Assembly (NCBI GenBank): GCA_021775615.1
Contig: JAJFHL010000014.1
Span: forward strand, 1-46,934
Direction of reading: 5' to 3'
Origin: Hyphomicrobiales bacterium
GTDB lineage: Bacteria > Pseudomonadota > Alphaproteobacteria > Rhizobiales > JAJFHB01
Length of the DNA: 46,934 nt
Positions 34,424-42,674 of this stretch are shown in pieces. The stretch's first letter is position 1, and every line of letters begins with the position of its first letter. The position numbers and the translations under genes are program-made. Below the pieces are notes generated by a model. The model had not been told where the DNA came from. It did not search any database and was given only the letters and a program-made list of their open reading frames with translations.

Positions 34424-35989
34424 ATGGTATTCGAATTCTTTGCAGTGAGCGCAGCGTTCATCTTCGGGATTGGTGCGCGACAGGTCGGCCTGCCGCCGCT
34501 TGTCGGCTTTTTGGCTGCCGGCTTCTTTATCAATGCCGTTGGGCCGGGCTTCGGCATGCCGACCACTACCGGGCCGATCCTTGACTATCTCGCCAATCTC
34601 GGCGTCTTGCTGCTTTTGTTCACCATCGGTCTCAAACTCAAACTCAAGCAGATTGGCGAGCTGCATGTTGTCGGTGGCACGCTTTTGCAGTTTGCCCTTT
34701 CGATTGCGATCTTCACGCCGATCACGCGGCTGTTGTTCACCGATGACTGGACGATCGCGCTGCTCGTCGGCATCGCGCTGGCGTTCTCCTCGACGGTCCT
34801 TGCCGCGAAAATGCTTGAAGCCAAGCGCGAGCTGGGGAATTTCCACGGCCGCACCGCCATCGGAATCCTGATCGTCCAGGACATTATCGCACTTGTGGTC
34901 CTGGCCATTTTCGCAGGCAAGTTGCCCGGCCCATGGGCGCTTTTGATATTTGCAACGCCGCTTCTTCGGCCGGTCCTGTTCAAGATGCTGGATTTGGTCG
35001 GCCATGACGAGGTGCTCGTATTGACCGGCATGCTGCTGAGCCTTGTCATCGGCGGCGTCGGCTTTGAGCTGATCGGACTGAAGGGCGAGATCGGTGCGCT
35101 TGTCATGGGGTTGTTGTTGTCCACCCATCCACGCGCCAGCGAGCTGTCGGAGTCGCTGTGGTCCCTGAAGGAAGTGTTCCTGATCGGCTTCTTCCTGTCG
35201 ATCGGCATGTCCGGACTGCCGGATGGTGATGCGCTGATTTTCGCCGTCGTTCTCGGCGTCCTGCTGCCGTTGAAAGGGATCCTGTTCTTCTTCTTGCTTG
35301 TCGCCTTCCGGCTGCGGGCGCGCACGTCCTTCCTCGCCGCCCTGTCGCTGACCGCCTACAGTGAATTCGGCCTGATCGTCGCGGCCGGCATTCCCGCCGC
35401 GGAAAGCTTCCTTGTGCCGCTTGCGATCGCGGTCTCGGTTTCGTTTGTGATCGCCGCACCGCTCAACCGTTTCGCCCATCCGCTGTTTGAGCGGTTTGAA
35501 GAAAAGCTGCAGCCGTTTGAACGCCAGACGCGTCACCCTGACGAACAGCCGAAAGACCTCGGAGACGCCAATATGCTGATTTTCGGCATGGGGCGCACGG
35601 GCTCAGCCGCTTATGAAGCGCTGGTCGCCGACGGCATGCGGCCCGTCGGGCTCGATGCCGACACTTACAAGGCTCAAGCCCATGCAGACGCCGGGCGAAA
35701 TGTCATCTTCGCAGACGCAGAAGACAGCAATTTCTGGAACAACGTGAGTCTTGACGGGATAGAAGCCGCGGTCCTGGCAATGGACGATGTCGAAGCCAAA
35801 CTGATAGCCGCACGAACGCTTCGCGCGCGTGCGTTCACCGGTCCGATCGTCAGCCATGCGCTCTATTCGGATCACGTCGACAGGATCACCGAGGCCGGCG
35901 CGGATCAGACCTATCTGACCATGCAAGAGGCCGGACGGAGCCTCGCCGCCCATGCGGTCGAGGCAATGCAGCCGCAAGGCGACGATTGA
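34424..35989 (+). CDS. KefB-like cation:proton antiporter with TrkA-N domain
   Basis: This is a CPA2-type monovalent cation/proton antiporter of 521 residues. The first 350 residues are a multi-helix transport domain with the GIGARQVGLPPLVGFLAAGF N-terminus and the Gln152-Asp153 pair typical of the family (ILIVQDIIALV). The C-terminal part (about 382-510) is a Rossmann-type TrkA-N domain (MLIFGMGRTGSAAYEAL, with GxGxxG). In Kef proteins such a domain binds nucleotide and glutathione conjugates and gates K+ efflux. No KefF/KefG-type quinone reductase gene is adjacent. The gene lies exactly between the two hairpin repeats (34144 and 36009). Confidence 0.92.
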   Translation: MVFEFFAVSAAFIFGIGARQVGLPPLVGFLAAGFFINAVGPGFGMPTTTGPILDYLANLGVLLLLFTIGLKLKLKQIGELHVVGGTLLQFALSIAIFTPITRLLFTDDWTIALLVGIALAFSSTVLAAKMLEAKRELGNFHGRTAIGILIVQDIIALVVLAIFAGKLPGPWALLIFATPLLRPVLFKMLDLVGHDEVLVLTGMLLSLVIGGVGFELIGLKGEIGALVMGLLLSTHPRASELSESLWSLKEVFLIGFFLSIGMSGLPDGDALIFAVVLGVLLPLKGILFFFLLVAFRLRARTSFLAALSLTAYSEFGLIVAAGIPAAESFLVPLAIAVSVSFVIAAPLNRFAHPLFERFEEKLQPFERQTRHPDEQPKDLGDANMLIFGMGRTGSAAYEALVADGMRPVGLDADTYKAQAHADAGRNVIFADAEDSNFWNNVSLDGIEAAVLAMDDVEAKLIAARTLRARAFTGPIVSHALYSDHVDRITEAGADQTYLTMQEAGRSLAAHAVEAMQPQGDD

Positions 35990-36008
35990 TCTGGTGCGTT
36001 CCGGTCAT

Positions 36009-36137
36009 TAGAGCTTGTTGCGTTCAATCTGCACCGGCCCACGCCCCCCTGCCCAACCACCCGACAAAGGTACCCTGGGGGCGGTTGGGCAGGGGGCGTG
36101 GGCCGGTGCCGAATCACATAGAGCGCGACGCGCTTTA
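36009..36137. repeat. Hairpin-bearing dispersed repeat, copy B
   Basis: Second copy of the element at 34144-34272, about the same length, with outer flanks in the same orientation. The central loop (36063-36078, GACAAAGGTACCCTGG) is the reverse complement of the copy A loop apart from one base. The arm detail CTGCCC also appears on the opposite side from copy A. It lies 20 bp after the kefB-like stop. Confidence 0.85.
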
Positions 36138-36253
36138 GCTCAGGGCGGCGTCAAGTGCCGAGGATTCATTGCGTAGACTGACAAGGATCAAGTAAACGAT
36201 GATTTTACCGCATTGCACCTTCAATCGAATCGGAACCATTAAGGCACTGGCGC

Positions 36254-36463
36254 ATGGCATTTGAAGAACTGATTACGAAGATCAATTTGCTCCTGGGTGA
36301 CATGGACCATCAGGCTGATGATGCGCACGAGATCCTTGAGCAAATCCATTTGGAGCTGAACCAGCTCAGGGCAACCGGCCAGCCGTTACCCGAAGACCTC
36401 GTCGAGCTCGAAAGCCGACTGGAACGTGAATTCGAAACCATCGCGAAGTCACGCAATTCGTGA
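36254..36463 (+). CDS. Small hypothetical protein (69 aa)
   Basis: This is a 69-residue acidic protein, almost wholly predicted helix with a likely coiled coil (DDAHEILEQIHLELNQLR, then LVELESRLEREFETIA). It has an AAGG ribosome site and sensible codon use. The family is not recognised. It stands alone between repeat copy B and the M20 peptidase gene. Confidence 0.6.
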   Translation: MAFEELITKINLLLGDMDHQADDAHEILEQIHLELNQLRATGQPLPEDLVELESRLEREFETIAKSRNS

Positions 36464-36683
36464 ACCGACCTGCGGCATTGGTGGAAGGTCAGCCAATGGG
36501 GGCAAAACTGACGTCCATCGCCCTCACTCAAAACGGCGGTTCCTGACCCTAACCGGTCATTAGACTTGTACGTAGAGCAACGGCAGCCTTCGGCCAGAAA
36601 CGGCCGTTCAGATCTTGCGGGTTGCGGATTGCTCGTATTTGATTTGGTATTTTAGCACTAGAAGTGCTTTTGGAGATCGATGA

Positions 36684-37901
36684 GTGGCTGACCCTTGCAC
36701 AACGCTTGTGGCGCTCGCGGGCAAGTTGGACAAACTGGCGCTCATCCGACGTCTCTGCGACATGATCGCGATACCAAGCGAGAACCCGTTCGACCAAGCC
36801 CCTTCTCTCGGCTATCGGGAACAAGAGATGGGGGATTACCTGTTGCAACGCCTCAAAGAGCTGAGCTTTGAGGTCGACAGTCATGAACTCTCTCCCGGCC
36901 GAAGGAACGTCTGGGGGCGGCTGAAAGGAAAAGGCAACGGCCCTTCATTGATGCTGGTTGGACATCTCGACACTGTTGGAACAGAGGGTTACCCGGAAGC
37001 ATTTCGTCCTCGTGTCGATGGTGACTGTGTTTACGGACGCGGGGCCTGCGACATGAAGGGAGCACTTGCCTGCTACCTGGAGACAGCGCGGCTCATTGTT
37101 GAAAGCGATATCGAACTCAATGGCGATCTCTTGATCGTCGGTGTTGTTGACGAAGAGTGGCAATTGACGGGCTCCCAGCATTTGGGCCTTCACGGCCCTT
37201 GGGCGGATTACGCGATTGTCGGAGAAGGAACGAGTTCAGGAGCAAACAAAGAACTTTCGATCTGCGCGGCGCATAAGGGAGACTACGCTGTGAAGATCCG
37301 TACGTTCGGGACCGCGGTGCATTCCAGCGTTCCTGAACAAGGTCACAACGCGATCTCCGATATGGCGGAGGTAGTGCGATCGATCGACAGGTACCACCGG
37401 GAACTCGGACAACGCGAGCCGCATCCGTTGTGCGGGCACGGAACCGCCTCTGTTGGCGTAATCTCTGGCGGTTCAATGGCCTGCACCGTACCGGATTGCT
37501 GTGAAATACATGTCGACCGCAGAATGTTGCCCGGCGAGACCGTCGAGCAAATCAACAGTGAGTATGAACAGCTGTTGGGCCGTATTCCAAGGCTGCGCTT
37601 CGAAATCGGCGACCCGCTGACAATAACCGCTGCGCTAGACGTCCCAGTTGACTGTGAAGTAGTGGAGGCAAGCGTCGAGGCATATAAAGCCGTAACCGGC
37701 AACTTGCCAACGATCCGGGCGCATCCAGCAGCGACCGACGCCCCGAATCTAGGATTTCCGGCAGTTATTTTTGGCCCAGGTGCTGTCGAACAAGCCCATA
37801 CGGTCGATGAGTTTGTAAGGATCGATGAGCTGGAAATCGCGACGAAAGTCTATTTGGGGGTCGTTCTAAGACTATTGTCAGCCGAAGAAGCTGACGTTTG
37901 A
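36684..37901 (+). CDS. M20-family metallopeptidase (ArgE/DapE-like)
   Basis: This is a zinc amidohydrolase/peptidase of the M20 family, 405 residues. Metal and catalytic residues are visible: His94 and Asp96 (LVGHLDTVG), Asp123 (GRGACDMKGA), Glu157-Glu158 (VVDEEWQ), Glu181 (VGEGTS), and the C-terminal His in VEQAHTVDEF. The inserted dimerisation domain is at about 200-310. Relatives remove acyl groups from amino acids (acetylornithine, succinyl-diaminopimelate). The substrate here is not fixed. The GTG at 36684 has GGAG 8 bp upstream. It stands alone. Confidence 0.92.
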   Translation: MADPCTTLVALAGKLDKLALIRRLCDMIAIPSENPFDQAPSLGYREQEMGDYLLQRLKELSFEVDSHELSPGRRNVWGRLKGKGNGPSLMLVGHLDTVGTEGYPEAFRPRVDGDCVYGRGACDMKGALACYLETARLIVESDIELNGDLLIVGVVDEEWQLTGSQHLGLHGPWADYAIVGEGTSSGANKELSICAAHKGDYAVKIRTFGTAVHSSVPEQGHNAISDMAEVVRSIDRYHRELGQREPHPLCGHGTASVGVISGGSMACTVPDCCEIHVDRRMLPGETVEQINSEYEQLLGRIPRLRFEIGDPLTITAALDVPVDCEVVEASVEAYKAVTGNLPTIRAHPAATDAPNLGFPAVIFGPGAVEQAHTVDEFVRIDELEIATKVYLGVVLRLLSAEEADV

Positions 37902-38314
37902 ACCAGCAGAGATGAGTGTCCGCCTTAGGTCGATGGTGTTGAAAAACTCTGGGCGAAGTGTGCCGGCGCAAGAACGTTGCTCACATGCGCAACATCGATT
38001 CAAAGGCCGATTCTTTTCCTCAACTTTGATGGCGATCCTAGCAACAATGTTGCGTGTGACACCGTTGAAGGAGGCTCCGGCATAGTTTTTCAACACCGTC
38101 GGTCAACCGCTGCCCTTGGCCGAATTCGACCAGGAATGGACGTTCGTTCGGCTGCTGCTGAATGTTCACTGTCGCCGCAAATACGGCCATTCATCACATT
38201 CAGACGGCAATTCCGGCTATAAAACGGAGCAGTCAATCGGACCGATTGCGAAGTGAACGCCGGGAAGCATAGTATCAGCGCATAGCGATCGGCTGACGGG
38301 CGCGGAGGACACTA
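37902..38314. other. Intergenic stretch with IS remnant
   Basis: 413 bp between the M20 and VOC genes. It contains the 163-bp IS remnant described separately (37935-38097). The rest has no gene that I can support; short frames have no start signals. GGAGG for the VOC gene is at 38304-38308. Confidence 0.5.
37935..38097. mobile_element. IS-derived remnant with GGTGTTGAAAAACT ends
   Basis: 163-bp fragment bounded by inverted ends GGTGTTGAAAAACT and AGTTTTTCAACACC. Similar ends occur on IS5/IS1182-type elements, which I recall from Rhizobiales. Read on the minus strand the left end translates as FFNTI, a common C-terminal ending of those transposases. The interior is too short for a transposase, so it is a deletion remnant or a MITE. 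No matching flanking duplication is obvious. Confidence 0.6.
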
Positions 38315-38692
38315 GTGGATTTTTCCAAGACTGGAATAATTCTCAACACCGAGAAATACCCAGCATGCGTAAATTTCTACGGCGACGTTCTGGGATTGGA
38401 TCTTCTCTACGAGATAAACCGACCTGGCGAGCAATTGACATGCTTTGATCTGGGTGGCGTTTACTTGATGGTTGAGACTGGCGGTCGTTCGCACTCAGAT
38501 GTCAAACCCATCGACCACTGCCCAACAAAGTTTCGTTTCAATGTGCCGAACGTCGAAACGGTTTGCACCGAGCTCAGGAGCAAAGGTGTAACCGTCGAGG
38601 TACGCCACCACGAATGGGGAACGACCGCAGAGTTCTGTGATCCTGACGGGAACCGCTGCGCGCTGAGATCGGACGAGGGATTTGGAGCCTGA
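38315..38692 (+). CDS. VOC/glyoxalase-superfamily protein
   Basis: This is a 125-residue vicinal-oxygen-chelate fold protein. The first half has YPACVNFYGDVLGLDLLYE, and the second ends with AEFCDPDGNRCALR, the usual glyoxalase/bleomycin-resistance pattern with a likely metal-binding Glu in AEFCD. Single-domain VOC proteins work as isomerases, dioxygenases or drug-binding proteins; the substrate is open. The start is a GTG with GGAGG 6 bp upstream, a strong signal. Neighbours are an IS remnant and a MITE, so the gene may be an accessory gain. Confidence 0.88.
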   Translation: MDFSKTGIILNTEKYPACVNFYGDVLGLDLLYEINRPGEQLTCFDLGGVYLMVETGGRSHSDVKPIDHCPTKFRFNVPNVETVCTELRSKGVTVEVRHHEWGTTAEFCDPDGNRCALRSDEGFGA

Positions 38693-38840
38693 AATAGGCG
38701 ATGTGAACGATTGGCGCTCAACGAAATCTGAGCCTGATTCTCTGAAATGTCCTAACCCGGTGGGAAACTGACAATTGATCGGCGATGCTGAACGGTCGCT
38801 TCGGGTCGATTCCGGCCCTTCAGATAAAGAAACTTCGCTC

Positions 38841-39108
38841 CTAGACCCTTTCATCTTTATACGGAATCGCTTTGACTGGATTTTCACGTCTGCTGACCAG
38901 GCACGGGTCCCGCCGTGGACTTGCCGTCCACAAGGGGGCCGTAACGCAGTCAGGAGACCTGAAAATCCGGCCTTCGGTGGGTCGAACCGGCTCGCCGGCA
39001 GCGTTGCGGCGCTTGCCCGATGTACCACATCGCGCTTCGCACCGCGCCTTGCCGGGCGAACCGGTTTGGCTCCATCAAACGTTTCCGTACAAAGATGAAA
39101 GGGTCTAG
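38841..39108. mobile_element. MITE-like element, family 2
   Basis: 268-bp element with long terminal inverted repeats of about 34 bp (starting CTAGACCCTTTCATCTTT) and CTAG at both outer ends. The TIR sequence differs from family 1 (4001, 46666), but length and CTAG ends agree, so the two families may have been moved by related transposases. No transposase lies inside. Small frames in it look accidental. The remaining parts of the 537-bp gap (38693-38840 and 39109-39229) hold no gene I can support. Confidence 0.8.
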
Positions 39109-39229
39109 TGGACTTCTGGAAATGGCACTAAATCCCCGTGTCGCCGGGAGTGGGAGAATGGCGGACTCCGGGTGCCAACCGGACACTCTCTGGGCAGACA
39201 CAGGCGGTTCGTACCTGTGAATGCACCAG

Positions 39230-40030
39230 CTAAACCACCGCGACCCTCTGGTCGTGGCCTTGATCAGCAGCCTTCCCGTGCTGTCCAAACAGCCGATTGG
39301 CAGACGCGAAATCCTCTTTCGTATCGATCTCTGTCCAAGCCAGCCCGGTAATATCCAGAGCATGAAACGGCGTGTTTCGATCAATCAACCTCTCGTATGC
39401 GGACTCGTAATAGTCCTGATGGTTTACCGGGTCCGCCATCATGGTTGAGAGCTCTGCAAAGAGGGTCTTCGCGGTCGTGCTGCTGATTTTCTCGATGCCG
39501 ATTGACTCACCGATGGCCAATTTTGCATCTACGGTCTTGCTGGCCCGCACCACCCGGTTGCCAGCCTCGACAACGACCTTGATCTCCTCTGCATCAAGCT
39601 GGATGTTTCGGTCGATACACAGGCAGTTGTCATAAGCGCTGTCGATCAGTTTCCTGAGGATGTCTTGGTCAAAGACAACGTCCGCATCGAACTTCACGAA
39701 TCCGTTTCCGTTGGCAAACGCTTCTGCCAGCATCAGGGAGTACCCTGTATTGGTTTCAGCGAACCTGTCATTGAGGACGAACTGCACCGAAAGATCGGGA
39801 AAGGTGCTCGACACAAAGTTTTCGATTTCGATGTCGAGATATCCGAGCACAATGATCACTTCGCCGATGCCGCAATCGCGTATGTTAGTGATCATCCTTT
39901 CAAGAATGGTGATCCCGCCGACCTTCAGCAGGCACTTTGGGCAGCTGTCGGTCAAAGGCCTAATTCTCGATCCCACTCCGGCGGCCAGAATGATGGCCTT
40001 GAGAGCGGGCGGCGGATTGGTTGCATTCAT
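39230..40030 (-). CDS. Cytidylyltransferase, PntC/LicC-like (probable CTP:2-aminoethylphosphonate)
   Basis: This is a nucleotidyltransferase of 266 residues. The N-terminal signature is AIILAAGVGSRIRPLT at about 12-27, with Lys32 in CPKCLLKVGG. FDADVVFD around Asp115 and Asp117 binds metal. WTEIDTKEDFASANRL near the C-terminus matches LicC/PntC proteins that make CDP-choline or CMP-aminoethylphosphonate. Its neighbours, a CDP-alcohol phosphotransferase and an AEP-type transaminase, favour the phosphonate substrate. In published PntC systems the product CMP-AEP feeds transfer onto a lipid or glycan. Phosphocholine or phosphoethanolamine substrates remain possible. Confidence 0.85.
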   Translation of the reverse strand: MNATNPPPALKAIILAAGVGSRIRPLTDSCPKCLLKVGGITILERMITNIRDCGIGEVIIVLGYLDIEIENFVSSTFPDLSVQFVLNDRFAETNTGYSLMLAEAFANGNGFVKFDADVVFDQDILRKLIDSAYDNCLCIDRNIQLDAEEIKVVVEAGNRVVRASKTVDAKLAIGESIGIEKISSTTAKTLFAELSTMMADPVNHQDYYESAYERLIDRNTPFHALDITGLAWTEIDTKEDFASANRLFGQHGKAADQGHDQRVAVV

Positions 40031-40084
40031 CTAACAGGTTCCGTTTAAGGCAGATCTTGAGGATCGCAGGCGCAGAAGACAGGT

Positions 40085-40852
40085 CTATTTTTGAACCGAG
40101 GTTTTCTGGTCGTGGCCGATGTGACGGCCATGTTGCCAGGACCGGTAAAGGCCGTAGTACAGCTGGCTGGCGGCGAACACCCAGAGCATCGGGGTCAGGA
40201 TATCGAGCACCAGTGCAAGTGAAAGCATGAAGATGAAGACGCCCTCGTCGAACGCCAGAATCTTTTTCTGCTCGGTCACAAACCAGCGAAGGTTAGCGGC
40301 AAAACCAAATCCCGGCCCGGCGTCATTGGGTGCCGTTTTGGCCGTTGCGACTTTCACAAGATAGGCGCTGTCGCGCGACATCTCGGTGTGGATCGCGACG
40401 TATTTCGCGTAGCCTCGAAGGGAGTAAAAAGAGACGCCGACGAAGGCCAAAATCAAGGGCATGACATCGTGAGACTGCAAGTAGGCAGCATATCCCACCG
40501 CCCCGAACCACACGGTCACCTGGATCTGGTCGGTCAATCTGTCAACGTAACTTCCCAATGCAGACGGGGTGTTCCGGTAGCGCGCCATCTGGCCGTCCAT
40601 GCAGTCGAGCACGTGGCTTGCCTGAATCAGAATGGCCGCGATGACGAAATTTACCGCACCTCCCAGAACAACAAAGACCGCGGAAACAATCGCGACGATG
40701 AACGACAGCAACGTGATCCGGTCCGGTGTCAGCCATTTGGCATCGACTGCAAAGTAGTTGGCACCGATGGCCAGCGGCGAGGTGACAAACGAGGACCACC
40801 ACTCATCATTCGTGTTTTTGGTGGCCCACAGGCGGACAAGTTTTTGGTTCAT
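40085..40852 (-). CDS. CDP-alcohol phosphatidyltransferase-family membrane protein
   Basis: This is a membrane enzyme of 255 residues with about six helices. The complete family motif D-x2-D-G-x2-A-R-x8-G-x3-D-x3-D is present: Asp83, Asp86, Gly87, Ala90, Arg91, Gly100, Asp104 and Asp108. It transfers a CMP-linked headgroup to an alcohol acceptor. In this operon it would place a phosphonate (or phosphoethanolamine-like) group on a lipid or glycan. Its start overlaps the transaminase stop by 4 bp, and a 54-bp gap leads to the cytidylyltransferase gene. The acceptor is unknown. Confidence 0.88.
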   Translation of the reverse strand: MNQKLVRLWATKNTNDEWWSSFVTSPLAIGANYFAVDAKWLTPDRITLLSFIVAIVSAVFVVLGGAVNFVIAAILIQASHVLDCMDGQMARYRNTPSALGSYVDRLTDQIQVTVWFGAVGYAAYLQSHDVMPLILAFVGVSFYSLRGYAKYVAIHTEMSRDSAYLVKVATAKTAPNDAGPGFGFAANLRWFVTEQKKILAFDEGVFIFMLSLALVLDILTPMLWVFAASQLYYGLYRSWQHGRHIGHDQKTSVQK

Positions 40853-42036
40853 GTGCCGGCGATTGCAGGTGCGTAAACGCCGCTGTTGTCGTGAGCCTCA
40901 TGGGCTGGCGATAGCGGGACAGCGGCGATCTTCTCTTGGGCAACAGGCTGAAAGCCCTGCAGAACTTCACCAAGCGCGGCGAGGAAGACCCGGATATCCC
41001 TGTTCGACAACTCTCCAATATTTCCGACCTGAAATACCTTGTTCTTGAAGCAGCCCTTGCCTTCATAAATGACGATGGAGCATTCACGAAGCTTCTGCCG
41101 GAGCCGGCCAACATCAACATTGGGCGGCACAACGACGGTGGTCAGAACAGAGCACATGTCCTTCTGATCGATCAGAAACTTGAGGCCCAGTTTCGCCATG
41201 CCACGCCGCAAGAGGCGGGCGCGCCTCCTGATCTTGGCATAGCGATTGGATACGCCCTCCAGCAGTATGTTGGAGAGCGCCTGGTCGAGCCCGTAGAACA
41301 GCGGAACACCCGGCGTGTTCGGGGTCTGGGAACGTGCGCTCATGAAGGCATAAAAGGTGGCGAGGTTCAGATAGGCCGTTTTGACCGGATTGTGTTTCAG
41401 CTTCTCGAATTCCGCCGTTTCGCCGACCACAAAGGACAACCCGGCGTATGAGCCAATCGCCTTTGAGCTTGAACTGGAACAGAACGCTATGTTGCAGGCT
41501 TCCATGTCGACGGCCTCGGCGCCGGCGCTGCTGACACAATCAACAACGAAAAGCGCGCCGTGCGATTTGGCCAGCCCACCGATGACCTGAAGCGGGTTCA
41601 GCATGCCCGTGCACGTCTCGTGATGAACCATCACAACCACGTCCATATGGTGTGTGTTCAGAAATGCTTTTACGACGTCCACATCGATGCTTTGCCCCCA
41701 GGGAAACTCAAGCAGAAAGGTATTCGCATTGTGGATGTCGGAAATCTTGTGAAGCCGCTCGCCAAACTCCCCGTTGGAGAGAATCAGGACCTTCTTGTCG
41801 CCGACCACGGACGAAAGCATTGCCTCATTGGCGGCAGTTCCAGAGCCGGTGATCACAACCGCGCTGTAGCGCGCCTTGTTCTTGATTTCGAACATCTCCA
41901 GAAGTTTGTGTTCGATGCCTGCCAATAGATCATCAAACTCGGCTTCACGGTGACAAATATCGTTTTTCGCAATGGCCAGGCGGACGTTTGCGGCCACATT
42001 GACCGGGCCCGGCGTGAAAAGCATGAACTGGTTCAT
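40849..42036 (-). CDS. 2-aminoethylphosphonate-pyruvate transaminase-like enzyme
   Basis: This is a class V PLP aminotransferase of 395 residues. Marks are LFTPGPVNV at 6-14, GSGTAANEAM at 64-73, HHETCTGMLNP at 138-148, VVDCVSSAGAEAVDME at 164-179, and the PLP-binding Lys192 (SSSSSKAIGSYAGL). The C-terminal IVIYEGKGCFKNKVFQVGNIGELSNRDI resembles AEP transaminases. It could make AEP from phosphonoacetaldehyde, or run in the catabolic direction. It heads the three-gene operon. No pepM, ppd or phosphonatase (phnX) is in the window, so whether phosphonate is made or taken up must be decided elsewhere in the genome. Confidence 0.87.
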   Translation of the reverse strand: MNQFMLFTPGPVNVAANVRLAIAKNDICHREAEFDDLLAGIEHKLLEMFEIKNKARYSAVVITGSGTAANEAMLSSVVGDKKVLILSNGEFGERLHKISDIHNANTFLLEFPWGQSIDVDVVKAFLNTHHMDVVVMVHHETCTGMLNPLQVIGGLAKSHGALFVVDCVSSAGAEAVDMEACNIAFCSSSSSKAIGSYAGLSFVVGETAEFEKLKHNPVKTAYLNLATFYAFMSARSQTPNTPGVPLFYGLDQALSNILLEGVSNRYAKIRRRARLLRRGMAKLGLKFLIDQKDMCSVLTTVVVPPNVDVGRLRQKLRECSIVIYEGKGCFKNKVFQVGNIGELSNRDIRVFLAALGEVLQGFQPVAQEKIAAVPLSPAHEAHDNSGVYAPAIAGT

Positions 42037-42674
42037 ATTTTCTGGTTTCCTTCAAAATGGGCATCGCGATAGGGGTCTGAATTGCGAAGTGTCAAACGTG
42101 GCGTCGGGGGCACTCCACACCTCAAACCGAGAAGCTGGATTGCCCTCCAGGGGATGGACTTCCGCGATCGGAACCCTCCCTGTGTTGCGCAGGCGCTTAA
42201 AAATAACTTCGTGGTGCAAAAACAGGCCCCGCGGCCAGAAACGACCTCGGATGGATTGAGTATTCAGCCGAAACCGGCATTGTTCGCAGCCCCATGAATC
42301 GGCCAACGGCCTGAGGCGCCAACACCCGGTGCGGAGACGACAATCAGTAAGCGGCATGAGATGTGCCGCACTCTGTATTTTATCTTCTTAAGCAGATCCA
42401 GGGACCGGGTAGAGATCAAAAGTTGTCTCTGCGCCCTGACCTTGGGTCGGTCTATGAGCCATTTAATTGTGATCAAACGGTCAAAGGTACATCTTGCCGG
42501 TGCAACGTTCGAGAGCCAATCATCAAGAGCGTTGCGCGCATGTTTCGATCATGCCGGACCGGGAAACGTGAGGTTCAAACGGATTTTCGAACAGTTTCCA
42601 ATGGCGCGATGGTAGTGGCAACGTCAAATTCTGGCAAGGTAATTCATGACAGCCAAGTGACGCGAAGCCGGCTC
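42037..42674. other. 638-bp intergenic region, no gene supported
   Basis: Upstream of the transaminase operon and downstream of the HAD gene. Open frames of up to about 100 residues exist on both strands, but none has a ribosome site plus protein-like composition. An interior piece (GCGGCCAGAAACG around 42229-42241) recalls a motif also seen at about 36594, perhaps from a degraded intergenic repeat. The promoter of the operon must lie near 42040-42150, but I cannot mark it exactly. Confidence 0.45.

Noticed and set aside
34385-35536. Minus-strand frame over the antiporter gene
   Set aside because: Antisense, dominated by Gln/Arg/Asp as expected for the complement of a membrane protein.
42052-42357. 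Minus-strand frame of 101 codons upstream of the transaminase
   Set aside because: No ribosome site and no recognisable domain; basic, low-complexity translation.
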